From contig NZ_JAATOW010000012.1 of NCBI RefSeq assembly GCF_011806405.1, positions 62,001 through 126,000 of the forward strand: a stretch of DNA of 64,000 nucleotides, given 5' to 3'. Positions 46,783-55,585 of this stretch are shown here, in pieces. Position 1 is the first letter of the stretch; each line of letters opens with the position of its first letter. Made by a program: the position numbers and the translations under genes. The stretch comes from Pseudooceanicola sp. HF7. GTDB lineage: Bacteria; Pseudomonadota; Alphaproteobacteria; Rhodobacterales; Rhodobacteraceae. The notes under the pieces are model-generated. The model was not told the DNA's origin. It saw only the letters and a list, made by a program, of their open reading frames with translations, and did no database searches.

Positions 46783-46826
46783 ACCGACGTGATACCGACG
46801 CTAGACCGACGTGAAACAGACGCGGT
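46783..46826. repeat. Four tandem units with an 11-base period
   Basis: ACCGACGTGAT, ACCGACGCTAG, ACCGACGTGAA, ACAGACGCGGT, end to end. The first five to seven bases of each unit are conserved. An 11-base period is close to one DNA helical turn, as in arrays of a protein's binding sites. It lies upstream of the SCP2 gene (leftward) and downstream of argG. Confidence 0.6.
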
Positions 46827-46858
46827 ACAGATGCCCCCGGACCCGGCCTCCAGACACG

Positions 46859-46881
46859 AAAAACGGCGCCCGAAGGCGCCG
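46859..46881 (-). terminator. Rho-independent terminator of argG
   Basis: Read leftward: CGGCGCC-TTCG-GGCGCCG followed by five Ts. It is 45 bases past the argG stop. The core resembles the trxA terminator with the same TTCG loop. Confidence 0.92.
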
Positions 46882-46925
46882 CCATTTTCGTCTCGCACGT
46901 TGGTCTCGCAGGGCCGGCTCGGGCC

Positions 46926-48149
46926 TTACTTCATCCGCTTGTTGCGGGCCGCCAGCAGCTTCAGCCGAAGGGCGTTCAGCTGGATGAACCCGGCGGCATC
47001 CTTCTGGTCGTAGGCACCGGCGTCCTCTTCGAAGGTCACATGCGCCTCGGAGTAGAGCGAGTGATCCGACCAGCGGGCAACGGTCCGTGCGGAGCCCTTG
47101 TAGAGCATCAGCTTCACGGTGCCGGACACAAATTCTTGCGATTTGTCGATCAGCGCCTGCAACATCTCGCGTTCCGGAGAGTACCAGAACCCGTTGTAGA
47201 TCAGCTCCGCGTAGCGCGGCATGATCGAATCCTTCAGGTGGCCGGCGCCGGAATCCAGGGTGATCTGCTCGATGCCGCGGTGGGCTTCCAGCAGGATCTC
47301 ACCGCCGGGCGTCTCGTAGACACCGCGGGACTTCATCCCGACAAAGCGGTTTTCCACGAAGTCGAGACGCCCGATGCCGTGGATCCGGCCCAGGTCGTTC
47401 AGCTTGGTCAGGATCGTCGCCGGGCTCATCGCCTCGCCGTCGATGGCAACCGCGTCGCCTTTTTCAAAAGTGATTTCAACGTATTGCGGGGCATCCGGCG
47501 CGGTGACGGGATCCTCGGTCCGCTGGTAGACGTAGTCGGGCGCCATGTCGGCAGGATCTTCCAGCACCTTGCCTTCAGAGGAGGTGTGCAGAAGGTTCGC
47601 ATCGACCGAGAAGGGCGCCTCGCCGCGCTTGTCCTTGGCGATCGGGATCTGGTTCGCCTCGGCAAACTCCAGCAGCTTGGTGCGGCTGGTCAGGTCCCAT
47701 TCCCGCCAGGGCGCGATCACCTTTATCGCCGGGTTCAGCGCATAGGCTGAAAGCTCGAACCGCACCTGGTCATTGCCCTTGCCGGTGGCCCCGTGTGCCA
47801 CGGCATCGGCGCCGGTTTCCTCAGCGATTTCAACAAGTCGCTTGGAAATCAGCGGCCGCGCGATGGAGGTGCCCAGCAGGTAGAGCCCCTCGTAAACCGC
47901 ATTGGCGCGGAACATCGGGAAGACGAAATCGCGCACGAATTCCTCGCGGACATCCTCGATGAAGATGTTCTCGGGCTTGATCCCCAGCAGCTCGGCTTTC
48001 TTGCGGGCTGGCTCAAGCTCTTCCCCCTGGCCGAGATCGGCGGTGAAAGTGACAACTTCGCAACCATATTCGGTTTGCAGCCACTTCAGGATGATCGAGG
48101 TATCGAGGCCGCCGGAATAGGCCAGGACGACTTTCTTGGGCGCGGACAT
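46926..48149 (-). CDS. argG: Argininosuccinate synthase
   Basis: ArgG joins citrulline and aspartate in arginine synthesis, using ATP. The 407-residue product begins [24 protein letters not shown] (PP-loop at about residues 10-18). It shows [22 protein letters not shown] and [14 protein letters not shown], as expected for the short form of the family. The ATG at 48149 is chosen over an open upstream extension. It ends with its own terminator. Confidence 0.96.
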   Translation of the reverse strand: MSAPKKVVLAYSGGLDTSIILKWLQTEYGCEVVTFTADLGQGEELEPARKKAELLGIKPENIFIEDVREEFVRDFVFPMFRANAVYEGLYLLGTSIARPLISKRLVEIAEETGADAVAHGATGKGNDQVRFELSAYALNPAIKVIAPWREWDLTSRTKLLEFAEANQIPIAKDKRGEAPFSVDANLLHTSSEGKVLEDPADMAPDYVYQRTEDPVTAPDAPQYVEITFEKGDAVAIDGEAMSPATILTKLNDLGRIHGIGRLDFVENRFVGMKSRGVYETPGGEILLEAHRGIEQITLDSGAGHLKDSIMPRYAELIYNGFWYSPEREMLQALIDKSQEFVSGTVKLMLYKGSARTVARWSDHSLYSEAHVTFEEDAGAYDQKDAAGFIQLNALRLKLLAARNKRMK

Positions 48150-48280
48150 GCTATTTTCCTCATTCGGAGTTTCCCGCGCGATAGCGGGTTTTTGCCAACA
48201 GGGCAAGCAACTGCCCAGGGAACGGGTTGACCTAAGGGCCTGCCGCGTGATGGTTGCGCCGAATTTTAGAGGGTACCGAT

Positions 48281-49072
48281 ATGATCGCTTGGCAGTTGTT
48301 CAGACATTCCGTTTCGCTTGTTTTCAGGAATTTTTCACAGGCGCTGCGGATCTACCTGCTGCCGCTGCTCATTCTTGGCGCGCTGACGGTTCTGTTTATG
48401 TGGTCGGACCTGTCGTTTCTGATGCAGTTGAACACAGACTTCGTCGATGGCGATCTTGTGCCCGGGTTTTCGGCGGGCTTCCTGGGCAAGCTGGGGCTGC
48501 TGGTCCTGATCGGTGTGGTGGTCATGATGTGGCTGGCGGTCGCCTGGCATCGCTTTGTGCTGCTTGAGGAAAAGCCGGACAAGCTTCTGCCCCGGTTCAA
48601 CGGGGCGCAGATCTGGGCATATTTCAAAGCGGCTGTGCTGCTCTGGCTGGTCGGGGTGGTGCTTTCGGTGGGCTTCATGTTGATCATTGCGCTGTTCGCG
48701 GCCCTGATTTCGGGGGGGACGGCGGCGATGGTCCTGATGATCGCCATTGTTGTCGTGGTATGCTTGGCCGCTGCCGTCTTGATGTTGCGGATCGCGATTA
48801 CCCTGCCCGCGGCGGCGATCGGGCAGCCGCTTTCCCTGCGCCAGGCAATGGCGGGGACGCGGAACGCAGGCGGCACGCTGTTGCTGCTTGTGATATTGAT
48901 CGGGGTGGTCTCGGCGGTCCTGCAGATCCCGGCAGAGTGGTTTCTGGCGACGGGGTCGATGACCGCCTACGTGGCCTATTCGGTGGTGCTGCAGTTTCTG
49001 TCCACCATCGTCGGCGTGTCGATCCTGACAACGCTTTACGGCTACTACATCGAGGAACGTCGCCTGGGCTGA
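48281..49072 (+). CDS. Unknown polytopic membrane protein
   Basis: A 263-residue protein with about six hydrophobic segments (for example [85 protein letters not shown]). There is a central [25 protein letters not shown] loop. It resembles the broad class of membrane proteins in which a helix pair surrounds an ITLPAAA-type amphipathic loop (DUF975-like or GlpQ-associated). I cannot place it. The start at 48281 follows AGAGGGTACCGAT. It is divergent from argG and 40 bases before ilvA. Confidence 0.65.
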   Translation: MIAWQLFRHSVSLVFRNFSQALRIYLLPLLILGALTVLFMWSDLSFLMQLNTDFVDGDLVPGFSAGFLGKLGLLVLIGVVVMMWLAVAWHRFVLLEEKPDKLLPRFNGAQIWAYFKAAVLLWLVGVVLSVGFMLIIALFAALISGGTAAMVLMIAIVVVVCLAAAVLMLRIAITLPAAAIGQPLSLRQAMAGTRNAGGTLLLLVILIGVVSAVLQIPAEWFLATGSMTAYVAYSVVLQFLSTIVGVSILTTLYGYYIEERRLG

Positions 49073-49112
49073 GCCCCTTGCAAAGCCGAAGGCACAGGCG
49101 CAAGACAGGTGC

Positions 49113-50339
49113 ATGAGCGATTTTAGGACACATGCCACAGAGGCCATGCAGGCGATGCGCGCGGTCTTTCCGGCCACGCCGCTGCTGCGCAACGATCACC
49201 TTTCGGCCAAGTACGACGCCGATATCTGGCTGAAAAGAGAGGACCTGACCCCGGTCCGCAGCTACAAGCTGCGCGGCGCCTTCAACGCCATGCGCAAGGT
49301 CGACGGGGCCTCTGCCTTTGTCTGTGCCTCGGCGGGCAACCACGCCCAGGGGATGGCCTTCATGTGCCGTCATTTCAAGGTGCCCGGCGTTGTCTTCATG
49401 CCGGTGACGACCCCGCAGCAGAAGGTCGACAAGACCCGCATCTTCGGCGGCGAGTTCATAGAGATCCGCCTGACCGGCGACTACTTCGATGACACCCTGG
49501 CCGAAGCCCAGGCCTATTGCGCCCAGTCGGGCGGGCACTTCCTGGCCCCCTTCGATGATGAGGACGTGATCGAAGGCCAGGCCTCTGTCGCGGCCGAGAT
49601 CGAGGCAGAGCTGCCCGGCTTGGCCGACCTGATCGTGCTGCCCGTGGGCGGGGGTGGCCTCTCTGCCGGGGTGACGCGCTATTTCGCCGGGCGCATGGGC
49701 ATCCGCTACGTGGAACCGGAAGGCGGCGCCTCGCTCAAGGCCGCGCTGCAGGCCGGATCGCCCGTGACCCTGCCAAAGGTCGACAGCTTCGTGGATGGGG
49801 CCGCCGTGGCCCGCATCGGCGCCAGGCCCTTCAGTTATCTCGCCCAGGCCGCGCCCGCCCAGGTCATCACCGCGCCCGAAGACCGCATCTGCCTGACAAT
49901 GCTGGAAATGCTGAACGTCGAGGGCATCGTGCTGGAACCGGCCGGCGCGCTCTCCGTCAATGCGCTCGAGGACCTGCGCGGAGAGATCCGCGGCAAGCGG
50001 GTCATCTGCGTGACCTCCGGCGGCAACTTTGATTTTGAACGCCTGCCGGAAGTGAAGGAACGCGCACAGCGCTACGCCGGGCTGAAGAAATACTTCATCC
50101 TGCGGATGCCGCAGCGCCCGGGGGCCCTGCGCGATTTCCTGGACCTCCTCGGGCCGGAGGACGACATCAGCCGCTTTGAATACTTGAAGAAATCGGCGCG
50201 CAACTTCGGCTCTGTCCTGATCGGGATAGAGACCGCGCGGGCAGAGAACTTCGCCCGCATCCTGGCAGAGATGGAAGGGGCAGGGATCACCTACCGCGAC
50301 ATCACCCGCGATCCGGTTCTGGCGGAATTCCTGATCTAG
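49113..50339 (+). CDS. ilvA: Threonine ammonia-lyase
   Basis: IlvA deaminates threonine to 2-oxobutanoate, the first step toward isoleucine. The 408-residue product has the PLP lysine K52 in SYKLRGAFNAM and the serine-rich loop SAGNHAQGMAFM. GGGGLSAG binds the phosphate. A C-terminal ACT-like regulatory part contains KKYFILRMPQRPGALRDFLDLLG. That single ACT-type domain suggests feedback control of the shorter type. No other isoleucine genes are next to it. Confidence 0.94.
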   Translation: MSDFRTHATEAMQAMRAVFPATPLLRNDHLSAKYDADIWLKREDLTPVRSYKLRGAFNAMRKVDGASAFVCASAGNHAQGMAFMCRHFKVPGVVFMPVTTPQQKVDKTRIFGGEFIEIRLTGDYFDDTLAEAQAYCAQSGGHFLAPFDDEDVIEGQASVAAEIEAELPGLADLIVLPVGGGGLSAGVTRYFAGRMGIRYVEPEGGASLKAALQAGSPVTLPKVDSFVDGAAVARIGARPFSYLAQAAPAQVITAPEDRICLTMLEMLNVEGIVLEPAGALSVNALEDLRGEIRGKRVICVTSGGNFDFERLPEVKERAQRYAGLKKYFILRMPQRPGALRDFLDLLGPEDDISRFEYLKKSARNFGSVLIGIETARAENFARILAEMEGAGITYRDITRDPVLAEFLI

Positions 50340-50389
50340 CAGAGGGCCTTGCGCGGTCCGGGGACGCCGCGTGCGGCCCCCGCGACCTG

Positions 50390-50707
50390 TCAGGCGGCCA
50401 GCCGCGCCTCAAGCTCCGCAAGGAAAAGGGCGCGGCTTTCGGCATAGGTCCGGCGCAGCTGCTCAAGGTCCGTGGGCACGCCGGCGGCGGCGTTCCGTTC
50501 GCCTTGCGCGCAGAGCCCCGCGAAACTCTCGAACCCAAGGTTCAGCGCGCTGCCCTTGAGCGTGTGAAACAGCTCTTCCTGCCGCGCATCGGGGCCAAGG
50601 GCGGCCAGGTTTTCCTCCACCTCCTCAAGAAAGATCTCCACCACCTCGGGGAAATTTTCCGGCCCGACATCGTCGCGCAGCTCCAGAACCTGCTGCCAGC
50701 AGATCAT
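50390..50707 (-). CDS. Histidine phosphotransfer (Hpt) domain protein
   Basis: A 105-residue protein that is a single Hpt four-helix domain. The phosphorylatable H48 is in ELFHTLKGSALNLGF, followed by FAGLCAQGE. It begins MICWQQVLELRDDVGPENFPEVVEIFLEEVEEN. It is divergent from the receiver-phosphatase gene, with about 150 bases between the starts. That suggests it passes phosphate to or from that receiver. No histidine kinase is in the window. Confidence 0.88.
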   Translation of the reverse strand: MICWQQVLELRDDVGPENFPEVVEIFLEEVEENLAALGPDARQEELFHTLKGSALNLGFESFAGLCAQGERNAAAGVPTDLEQLRRTYAESRALFLAELEARLAA

Positions 50708-50861
50708 CGCATGTCCTTTCCAAGCCTGCCGGAAACCTAGGGCGTACGCCTTACCGAAAGCTGAAACGACGCGGACAATTTGACCTTTAAAAGGCCTTTA
50801 AATGCTCACCCTTATCGGTGACATGAGGCGCTTGCGAAAAGGGACGTATTGGTGGGATCAC

Positions 50862-52157
50862 ATGTCGGCTGAACCGCTTCAGAAGACCGGACCGGACCGG
50901 GGACGGGCGGACCATGCGGGCATGGATCCGGCCAGCGTGACGCGCCGGGTGCTGGTGGTGGATGACAGCCGCTTGCAGCGCCGCATCCTGACCAGCCTGC
51001 TGACCTCCTGGGGGTTCGAGGTGACGGAAGCCGCCAGCGGGGAAGAGGCGCTGGCGATCTGCCAGGCCGGCGCGCCGGAGCTGATCATCAGTGACTGGAT
51101 GATGCCGGGGATGAACGGGCTCGCCTTCTGCCGGGCCTTCCGCGACCTGGAATCGGATCACTACGGCTACTTTATCCTGCTGACCTCAAAGAATGAAAAG
51201 ATGCATGCGGCGCAGGGGCTTGATGCGGGGGCGGATGACTTCCTGACCAAGCCGGTGAACAAGGATGAGCTGCGCGCGCGGCTCAATGCCGGGGAACGCA
51301 TCCTTGCGATGCAGCGCCTGCTGACCTCCCAGAACCGGATCATCCGCCAGACGCTGGAAAAGCTGCAGGCAGCGCATGATTCCATCGACAGCGACCTGCT
51401 GGAAGCCAAGAAGCTGCAGCAAAGCCTGGTGCGCGAACGGCACCGCAATTTCGGCCCGGCGCAGATCTCTCTTCTGCTGCAACCGGCCGGGCGCGTGGGC
51501 GGGGACCTCGTGGGCTATTACCCGGTGGATGGCACCAGTTTCGGCTGCTACGCGATCGACGTCTCCGGCCATGGCATCAGCTCTGCCCTGCTGACGGCGC
51601 GGATCGCGGGCTATCTTTCTCCGGCGGTGCCGGAACAGAACGTCGCCCTGCGCGCGCTGCCCGATGGCGGATTTGCACACCGCGCGCTGGAAGAGGTGGC
51701 GCAGCACCTCAACGCGCTGGTCCTGGGCGAAGTCACGACAGAGCATTACTTCACCATGGTCCTGGCCCATTTCGACATGGAGACGGGGCAGATGCGCATG
51801 GTGCAGGCGGGGCACCCCCATCCGATCCTGCAACATGCCGATGGCCGGCTGGAAGAACTGGGGCAGGGCGGCCCGCCCATCGGCCTGCTGCCCGGCATGG
51901 CCTTCGAAGAGGTGCAGGTGCAGCTTTGCCCCGGTGACCGGGTGCTGATCCAGTCGGACGGGATCATCGAATGCCCCGATCCCCAGGACAGGCTGCTGAA
52001 TACCGAAGGGCTGTGCCGCATCCTTGACCGGCTGAGAGAGGTGCGCGGAACAGCCCTGCTGGAATCCGTGGTCTGGATGTTGGCGGATTACTACGGCGGC
52101 GGGGATTTCCCCGATGACATCTCTGCGGTGCTGCTGGAATACCCCGGCCCGGCGTGA
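50862..52157 (+). CDS. Response regulator with SpoIIE/PP2C-type phosphatase output (RbaY-like architecture)
   Basis: The 431-residue product has an N-terminal receiver (about residues 29-145) with acidic pair D34/D35, phospho-acceptor D78 (IISDWMMPGMNG), T108 and K130 (FLTKPVN). A coiled linker around residues 150-185 (LEKLQAAHDSIDSDLLEAKKLQQSL) follows. The PP2C SpoIIE domain (about 195-425) has DVSGHGISSALLTARIAGYLS and GGGDFPDDISAVLLEY. It should dephosphorylate an anti-sigma-antagonist when the receiver is activated. Rhodobacter RbaY, which acts with RbaV/RbaW in stress and gene-transfer-agent control, has this layout as I recall. Upstream ATGs at 50802 and 50823 are in frame; 50862 (MSAEPLQ) is my best start. 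Confidence 0.82.
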   Translation: MSAEPLQKTGPDRGRADHAGMDPASVTRRVLVVDDSRLQRRILTSLLTSWGFEVTEAASGEEALAICQAGAPELIISDWMMPGMNGLAFCRAFRDLESDHYGYFILLTSKNEKMHAAQGLDAGADDFLTKPVNKDELRARLNAGERILAMQRLLTSQNRIIRQTLEKLQAAHDSIDSDLLEAKKLQQSLVRERHRNFGPAQISLLLQPAGRVGGDLVGYYPVDGTSFGCYAIDVSGHGISSALLTARIAGYLSPAVPEQNVALRALPDGGFAHRALEEVAQHLNALVLGEVTTEHYFTMVLAHFDMETGQMRMVQAGHPHPILQHADGRLEELGQGGPPIGLLPGMAFEEVQVQLCPGDRVLIQSDGIIECPDPQDRLLNTEGLCRILDRLREVRGTALLESVVWMLADYYGGGDFPDDISAVLLEYPGPA

Positions 52158-52208
52158 CCTGTCGGCGCTGGGGAGATCGGGCCCTAGAGTCAGACCCGCA
52201 GGGGGCGA

Positions 52209-52640
52209 TCAGATCAGCGCGGCCAGTACATCCCGGTCGCCCTCGCTGGCGATCAGGTCCACCGCCAGCTCTGGGGCCAGCCAAAGCGCGGTGTGGTCGG
52301 GCTCCATCGGCTCTGACCGCTTCATCACAGGGCGCGCCAGGAAGACATGGCACAGCTTTTCCGCGAACATCTCGTAATCGGGCATCCAGACGAAACGGCG
52401 GTAAACGCCGATGCGGCGCGGGGCGGCGATGCTCCAGCCGGTCTCTTCCCAGACCTCGCGGTGCAGCGCCTGCAGGGGGCTTTCCCCGGCATCGATTCCC
52501 CCGCCGGGCAGCTGGAACTCGGGCTCGGGTGCGGCCTGGAAGGTCATCAGCAGCTTGCCGTCGCGCGGAAGGATGGCATATGCACCGGGGCGCAGCGTAT
52601 AATCCTGTCCGGAAATCGGGGGGTTACCATAACGACGCAT
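52209..52640 (-). CDS. Nudix hydrolase
   Basis: A 143-residue protein with a full Nudix box (GGGIDAGESPLQALHREVWEETGW). It begins MRRYGNPPISGQDYTLRPGAYAILPRDGKLLMTFQ. The start at 52640 has AAGGAGAG upstream; the frame stays open much further, antisense to hslO. The substrate is not predictable. Divergent from hslO. Confidence 0.88.
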   Translation of the reverse strand: MRRYGNPPISGQDYTLRPGAYAILPRDGKLLMTFQAAPEPEFQLPGGGIDAGESPLQALHREVWEETGWSIAAPRRIGVYRRFVWMPDYEMFAEKLCHVFLARPVMKRSEPMEPDHTALWLAPELAVDLIASEGDRDVLAALI

Positions 52641-52718
52641 GGTCTCTCCTTGAAGCTGGCTCGCTTGCCCCTTACCTCGCACCGCTGTATGCCAAGAGCA
52701 AGCGGATAGGAAATTCCC

Positions 52719-53708
52719 ATGACCCTCAGCACGAAAACTGCCTGGGACGACACCGTTTTGCCGTTCCAACTGGACGGCGCGGACACGCGTGGCCGGGTTG
52801 CCCGGCTGGACGGCGTGCTGGACGGGATCCTCAAACAGCACGATTATCCCCCGGTCGTCGAAGCCCTGGTGGCCGAAATGGCCCTGCTGACCGCCCTGAT
52901 CGGCCAGACCATCAAGCTGCGCTGGAAGCTGCAGCTTCAGGTCCAGTCCAAGGGCGCGGTGCGCATGATCGCCACCGATTACTACGGTCCCCAGGAAGAG
53001 GGGCAGCCAGCGCGCATCCGCGCCTATGCCAGCTTCGACCGGGATCGCCTGACCGAAGAGGCCCCCTTTGACCAGGTCGGCGAAGGCTACTTTGCCATCA
53101 TGATCGACCAGGGCCAGGGCATGCAGCCCTACCAGGGGATCACCCCGCTGGCCGGTGGCTCTCTCACCTCCTGCGCAGAGGCCTACTTTGCCCAGTCCGA
53201 ACAGATCCCGACGCGCTTCGCGCTCTCCTTCGGACGCTCCACCGAAATGGGCGGGGAAGAGCATTGGCGCGCTGGCGGCATGATGATCCAGACCATGCCC
53301 AAGGCGGGGATGCACGTGGCCGAAGGCTCCGGCGAAGGCGGGCTGCTGCTGGCCCAGGACCTGGTGGCCGGGGACGCGGAAGTCGAAGAGAACTGGAACC
53401 GGGTGAACCACCACCTGAACACCGTCGAACAGCTTGAGCTGATCGGCCCCACGGTGGCCCCCACGGACCTGCTGGTGCGGCTCTTCCACGAAGAGAAACC
53501 GCGTGTCTTCGACGCCCAGCCGGTGCGCTTCGGCTGCTCTTGCTCCGAAGACAAGGTGCGCCAGTCGCTCTCCATCTACTCGGCCCGCGACATCGAGAAG
53601 ATGACGACGGACGAAGGCACCGTTACCGCGGATTGCCAGTTCTGCGGCGCCCATTACGTGCTGGACCCGAAGACCGTCGGCTTTGAAGCCAAGGGCGATG
53701 AGGGCTGA
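52719..53708 (+). CDS. hslO: Redox-regulated chaperone Hsp33
   Basis: Hsp33 is a holdase activated by oxidation of four cysteines that otherwise bind zinc. The 329-residue product has the pair C273/C275 (FGCSCSEDKV) and C306/C309 (DCQFCGAHY), the expected CxC-X30-CxxC layout. The N-terminal domain shows FQLDGADTRGRVARL and LLTALIGQTIKLRWKLQLQVQSKGAVRM. The stop overlaps the following CoA-pyrophosphatase gene by 11 bases. Confidence 0.95.
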   Translation: MTLSTKTAWDDTVLPFQLDGADTRGRVARLDGVLDGILKQHDYPPVVEALVAEMALLTALIGQTIKLRWKLQLQVQSKGAVRMIATDYYGPQEEGQPARIRAYASFDRDRLTEEAPFDQVGEGYFAIMIDQGQGMQPYQGITPLAGGSLTSCAEAYFAQSEQIPTRFALSFGRSTEMGGEEHWRAGGMMIQTMPKAGMHVAEGSGEGGLLLAQDLVAGDAEVEENWNRVNHHLNTVEQLELIGPTVAPTDLLVRLFHEEKPRVFDAQPVRFGCSCSEDKVRQSLSIYSARDIEKMTTDEGTVTADCQFCGAHYVLDPKTVGFEAKGDEG

Positions 53709-54321
53709 GCCGGCCAGCTTTGAACGGATTGCCGCGGCGCTTCGGGCGCCGCGTGCACCGTCGTCGGATTTCGACCTGAACCCGGATTACCGCCTGCCGC
53801 CCGATCGCAAGCTGCGTCCGGCAGGGGTGCTCTGTGCGCTTCTGAACGTCGACGGCGAACTGCGGGTCATCCTGACCGTGCGCAATTCGCGGCTGAAACA
53901 CCATCCGGGCCAGATCGCCTTTCCCGGCGGCAAGCAGGATCCGGGCGATGCCGACCCCACCGCCGCCGCCCTGCGCGAGGCCCGGGAAGAGATCGGCCTT
54001 GATCCCGCCAACGTGGAGATCCTTGGCAGCCTGCCCAGCCATGAGACGGTGACCGCCTTCCAGGTGACCCCCGTCGTGGGGCGCATCCGTGATCCCTTCG
54101 CCTTTCGTCCCGAACCCGACGAGGTGGCAGAGGTCTTTACCGTGCCGCTGTCCCACCTGCTGACACCGGCCAATTACACCGTCCAGTCGCGCCGCTGGCA
54201 GGGGATGGACCGGCACTATTTCACCGTGCCCTGGGGCCCTTACTACATCTGGGGGGCCACGGCCCGGATGCTGCGGATCTTCGCAGAGGCCATGCGCGAC
54301 GCAGAGGTCGCCGCCGAATGA
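53698..54321 (+). CDS. CoA pyrophosphatase-type Nudix hydrolase
   Basis: A 207-residue protein with the CoA-specific signature ahead of the Nudix box, ILTVRNSRLKHHPGQIAFPGGK. The box itself follows (PTAAALREAREEIGL). This pattern marks NudL/YeaB-type enzymes that cut CoA to phosphopantetheine and 3',5'-ADP. The ATG at 53698 overlaps the end of hslO by 11 bases; an ATG five codons earlier is possible. It overlaps the CCA gene by 4 bases, so three proteins are coupled. Confidence 0.88.
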   Translation: MRAEPASFERIAAALRAPRAPSSDFDLNPDYRLPPDRKLRPAGVLCALLNVDGELRVILTVRNSRLKHHPGQIAFPGGKQDPGDADPTAAALREAREEIGLDPANVEILGSLPSHETVTAFQVTPVVGRIRDPFAFRPEPDEVAEVFTVPLSHLLTPANYTVQSRRWQGMDRHYFTVPWGPYYIWGATARMLRIFAEAMRDAEVAAE

Positions 54322-55490
54322 CCCGGATCACCGCCGCCTGGCTGCGCGCACCCGCGTCCCAGGCCGTCTGCCAGGCCCTGACGGCCGCCGGGCACCAAGC
54401 GTGGTTCGTTGGCGGCTGCGTGCGCGATGCGCTGATGGACCTGCCCGTGGGCGATATCGACATCGCCACCGATGCCCACCCCGAAGACACCCTGCGCCAC
54501 GCCCGGGCCGCGGGGCTGAAGGCGATCGCCACGGGGCTGGACCACGGCACGATCACCGTGATCTCTGCCGGGCAACCGCATGAGGTCACGACCTTCCGCC
54601 GCGACGTGGAGACCGATGGCCGCCACGCGGTGGTGGCCTTTTCCGACCGCATGGAAGAAGACGCCCGTCGCCGCGACTTCACCATGAACGCGCTCTACGC
54701 GGCGCCCGATGGCAGGGTGCGCGACCCGCTGGGGCTGGGGCTAGCCGACCTGGCCGCGCGCCGCCTGCGCTTCATCGAAGACCCCGCGCGCCGCATCCGC
54801 GAAGATTACCTGCGCATCCTGCGCTTCTTCCGCTTCCACGCCCGCTTTGCCGATCCCGCCGAAGGCTTCGATGTCGAAACCCTGGCGGCTATCGCGGAGA
54901 ATGCCGATGGGCTTGAAGGGCTGTCGCGCGAAAGGGTCGGGGCAGAGATCACCAAGCTGCTGGCCACCCGCGATCCGGTCCGGGAAGTGGCCACCATGGC
55001 GCAGATCCACATCCTGTCCGGCCTGGTGCCGGGGGCGGACCCAAGGGCGCTTGGACCGCTGGTGCATCTGCAGCAGGCGGCAGGCCTTGGCCCGGACTGG
55101 CGCGCACGCCTTGCCGCGCTGACCGGAGAGGACATGACCGCGCCGCTGCGCCTGTCCCAGAAGGACGCCAACATTACCCGCCTGATGCGGGAAGAGGCCG
55201 CAGAGACGCGCGGACCGGGGGAGCTGGGCTATCGCCACGGGGCAGAGGTGGCGCAGCAGATCCTGCTCCTGCGCGCCGCCCTTCTGGAAATGCCGCTCGA
55301 CCACTCCGGCCTTGCTGCCGCACGCGACGGGGCGGGGCAAAGCTTTCCCATCGGCGCGCGGGACCTGATGCCCCGCTACAAGGGGCCGGCGCTTGGCGCC
55401 CGGCTCAGGCAGCTGGAGGCCCGCTGGATCGCCTCTGGCTTCACGCTCGACCGGGAGGCACTGCTGGAAGAGTCGCCCCCCGGCGACTAG
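54318..55490 (+). CDS. cca: CCA tRNA nucleotidyltransferase / poly(A) polymerase family
   Basis: Adds or repairs the CCA end of tRNAs. The 390-residue product shows FVGGCVRDALMDLPVGDIDIATDA, with G32-G33, R36 and D46/D48. RRDFTMNALYAAPDGRVRDPLGLGLADL and the FRFHARFADPAEGFDVETL segment follow. The rest is a helical tail of normal length. It overlaps the Nudix gene by 4 bases. Whether it is CCA-adding or PcnB type cannot be settled by eye; the alphaproteobacterial CCA form is the usual one here. Confidence 0.92.
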   Translation: MTRITAAWLRAPASQAVCQALTAAGHQAWFVGGCVRDALMDLPVGDIDIATDAHPEDTLRHARAAGLKAIATGLDHGTITVISAGQPHEVTTFRRDVETDGRHAVVAFSDRMEEDARRRDFTMNALYAAPDGRVRDPLGLGLADLAARRLRFIEDPARRIREDYLRILRFFRFHARFADPAEGFDVETLAAIAENADGLEGLSRERVGAEITKLLATRDPVREVATMAQIHILSGLVPGADPRALGPLVHLQQAAGLGPDWRARLAALTGEDMTAPLRLSQKDANITRLMREEAAETRGPGELGYRHGAEVAQQILLLRAALLEMPLDHSGLAAARDGAGQSFPIGARDLMPRYKGPALGARLRQLEARWIASGFTLDREALLEESPPGD

Positions 55491-55585
55491 GCAGGCACCG
55501 CCCCGGGCCTCACAATCGCGCCATTGCGGCGCTTGGGCTTGAACGAACCCCTCACGCGGCGGATAAACGCAGCGAAAGGGACATC

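Larger units (their letters stand above)
46441..46925. other. 485-base gap between the SCP2 gene and argG
   Basis: No credible gene. It holds the reverse copy of the 31-base repeat (46659-46689), a GCCCCC/GGGGGC hairpin near 46566-46583, a CTGCC-TGC-GGCAG hairpin near 46597-46610, an 11-base tandem repeat (46783-46826) and the argG terminator (46859-46881). The remainder is plain GC-rich DNA. Open frames here are shadows with no motifs. Confidence 0.7.
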
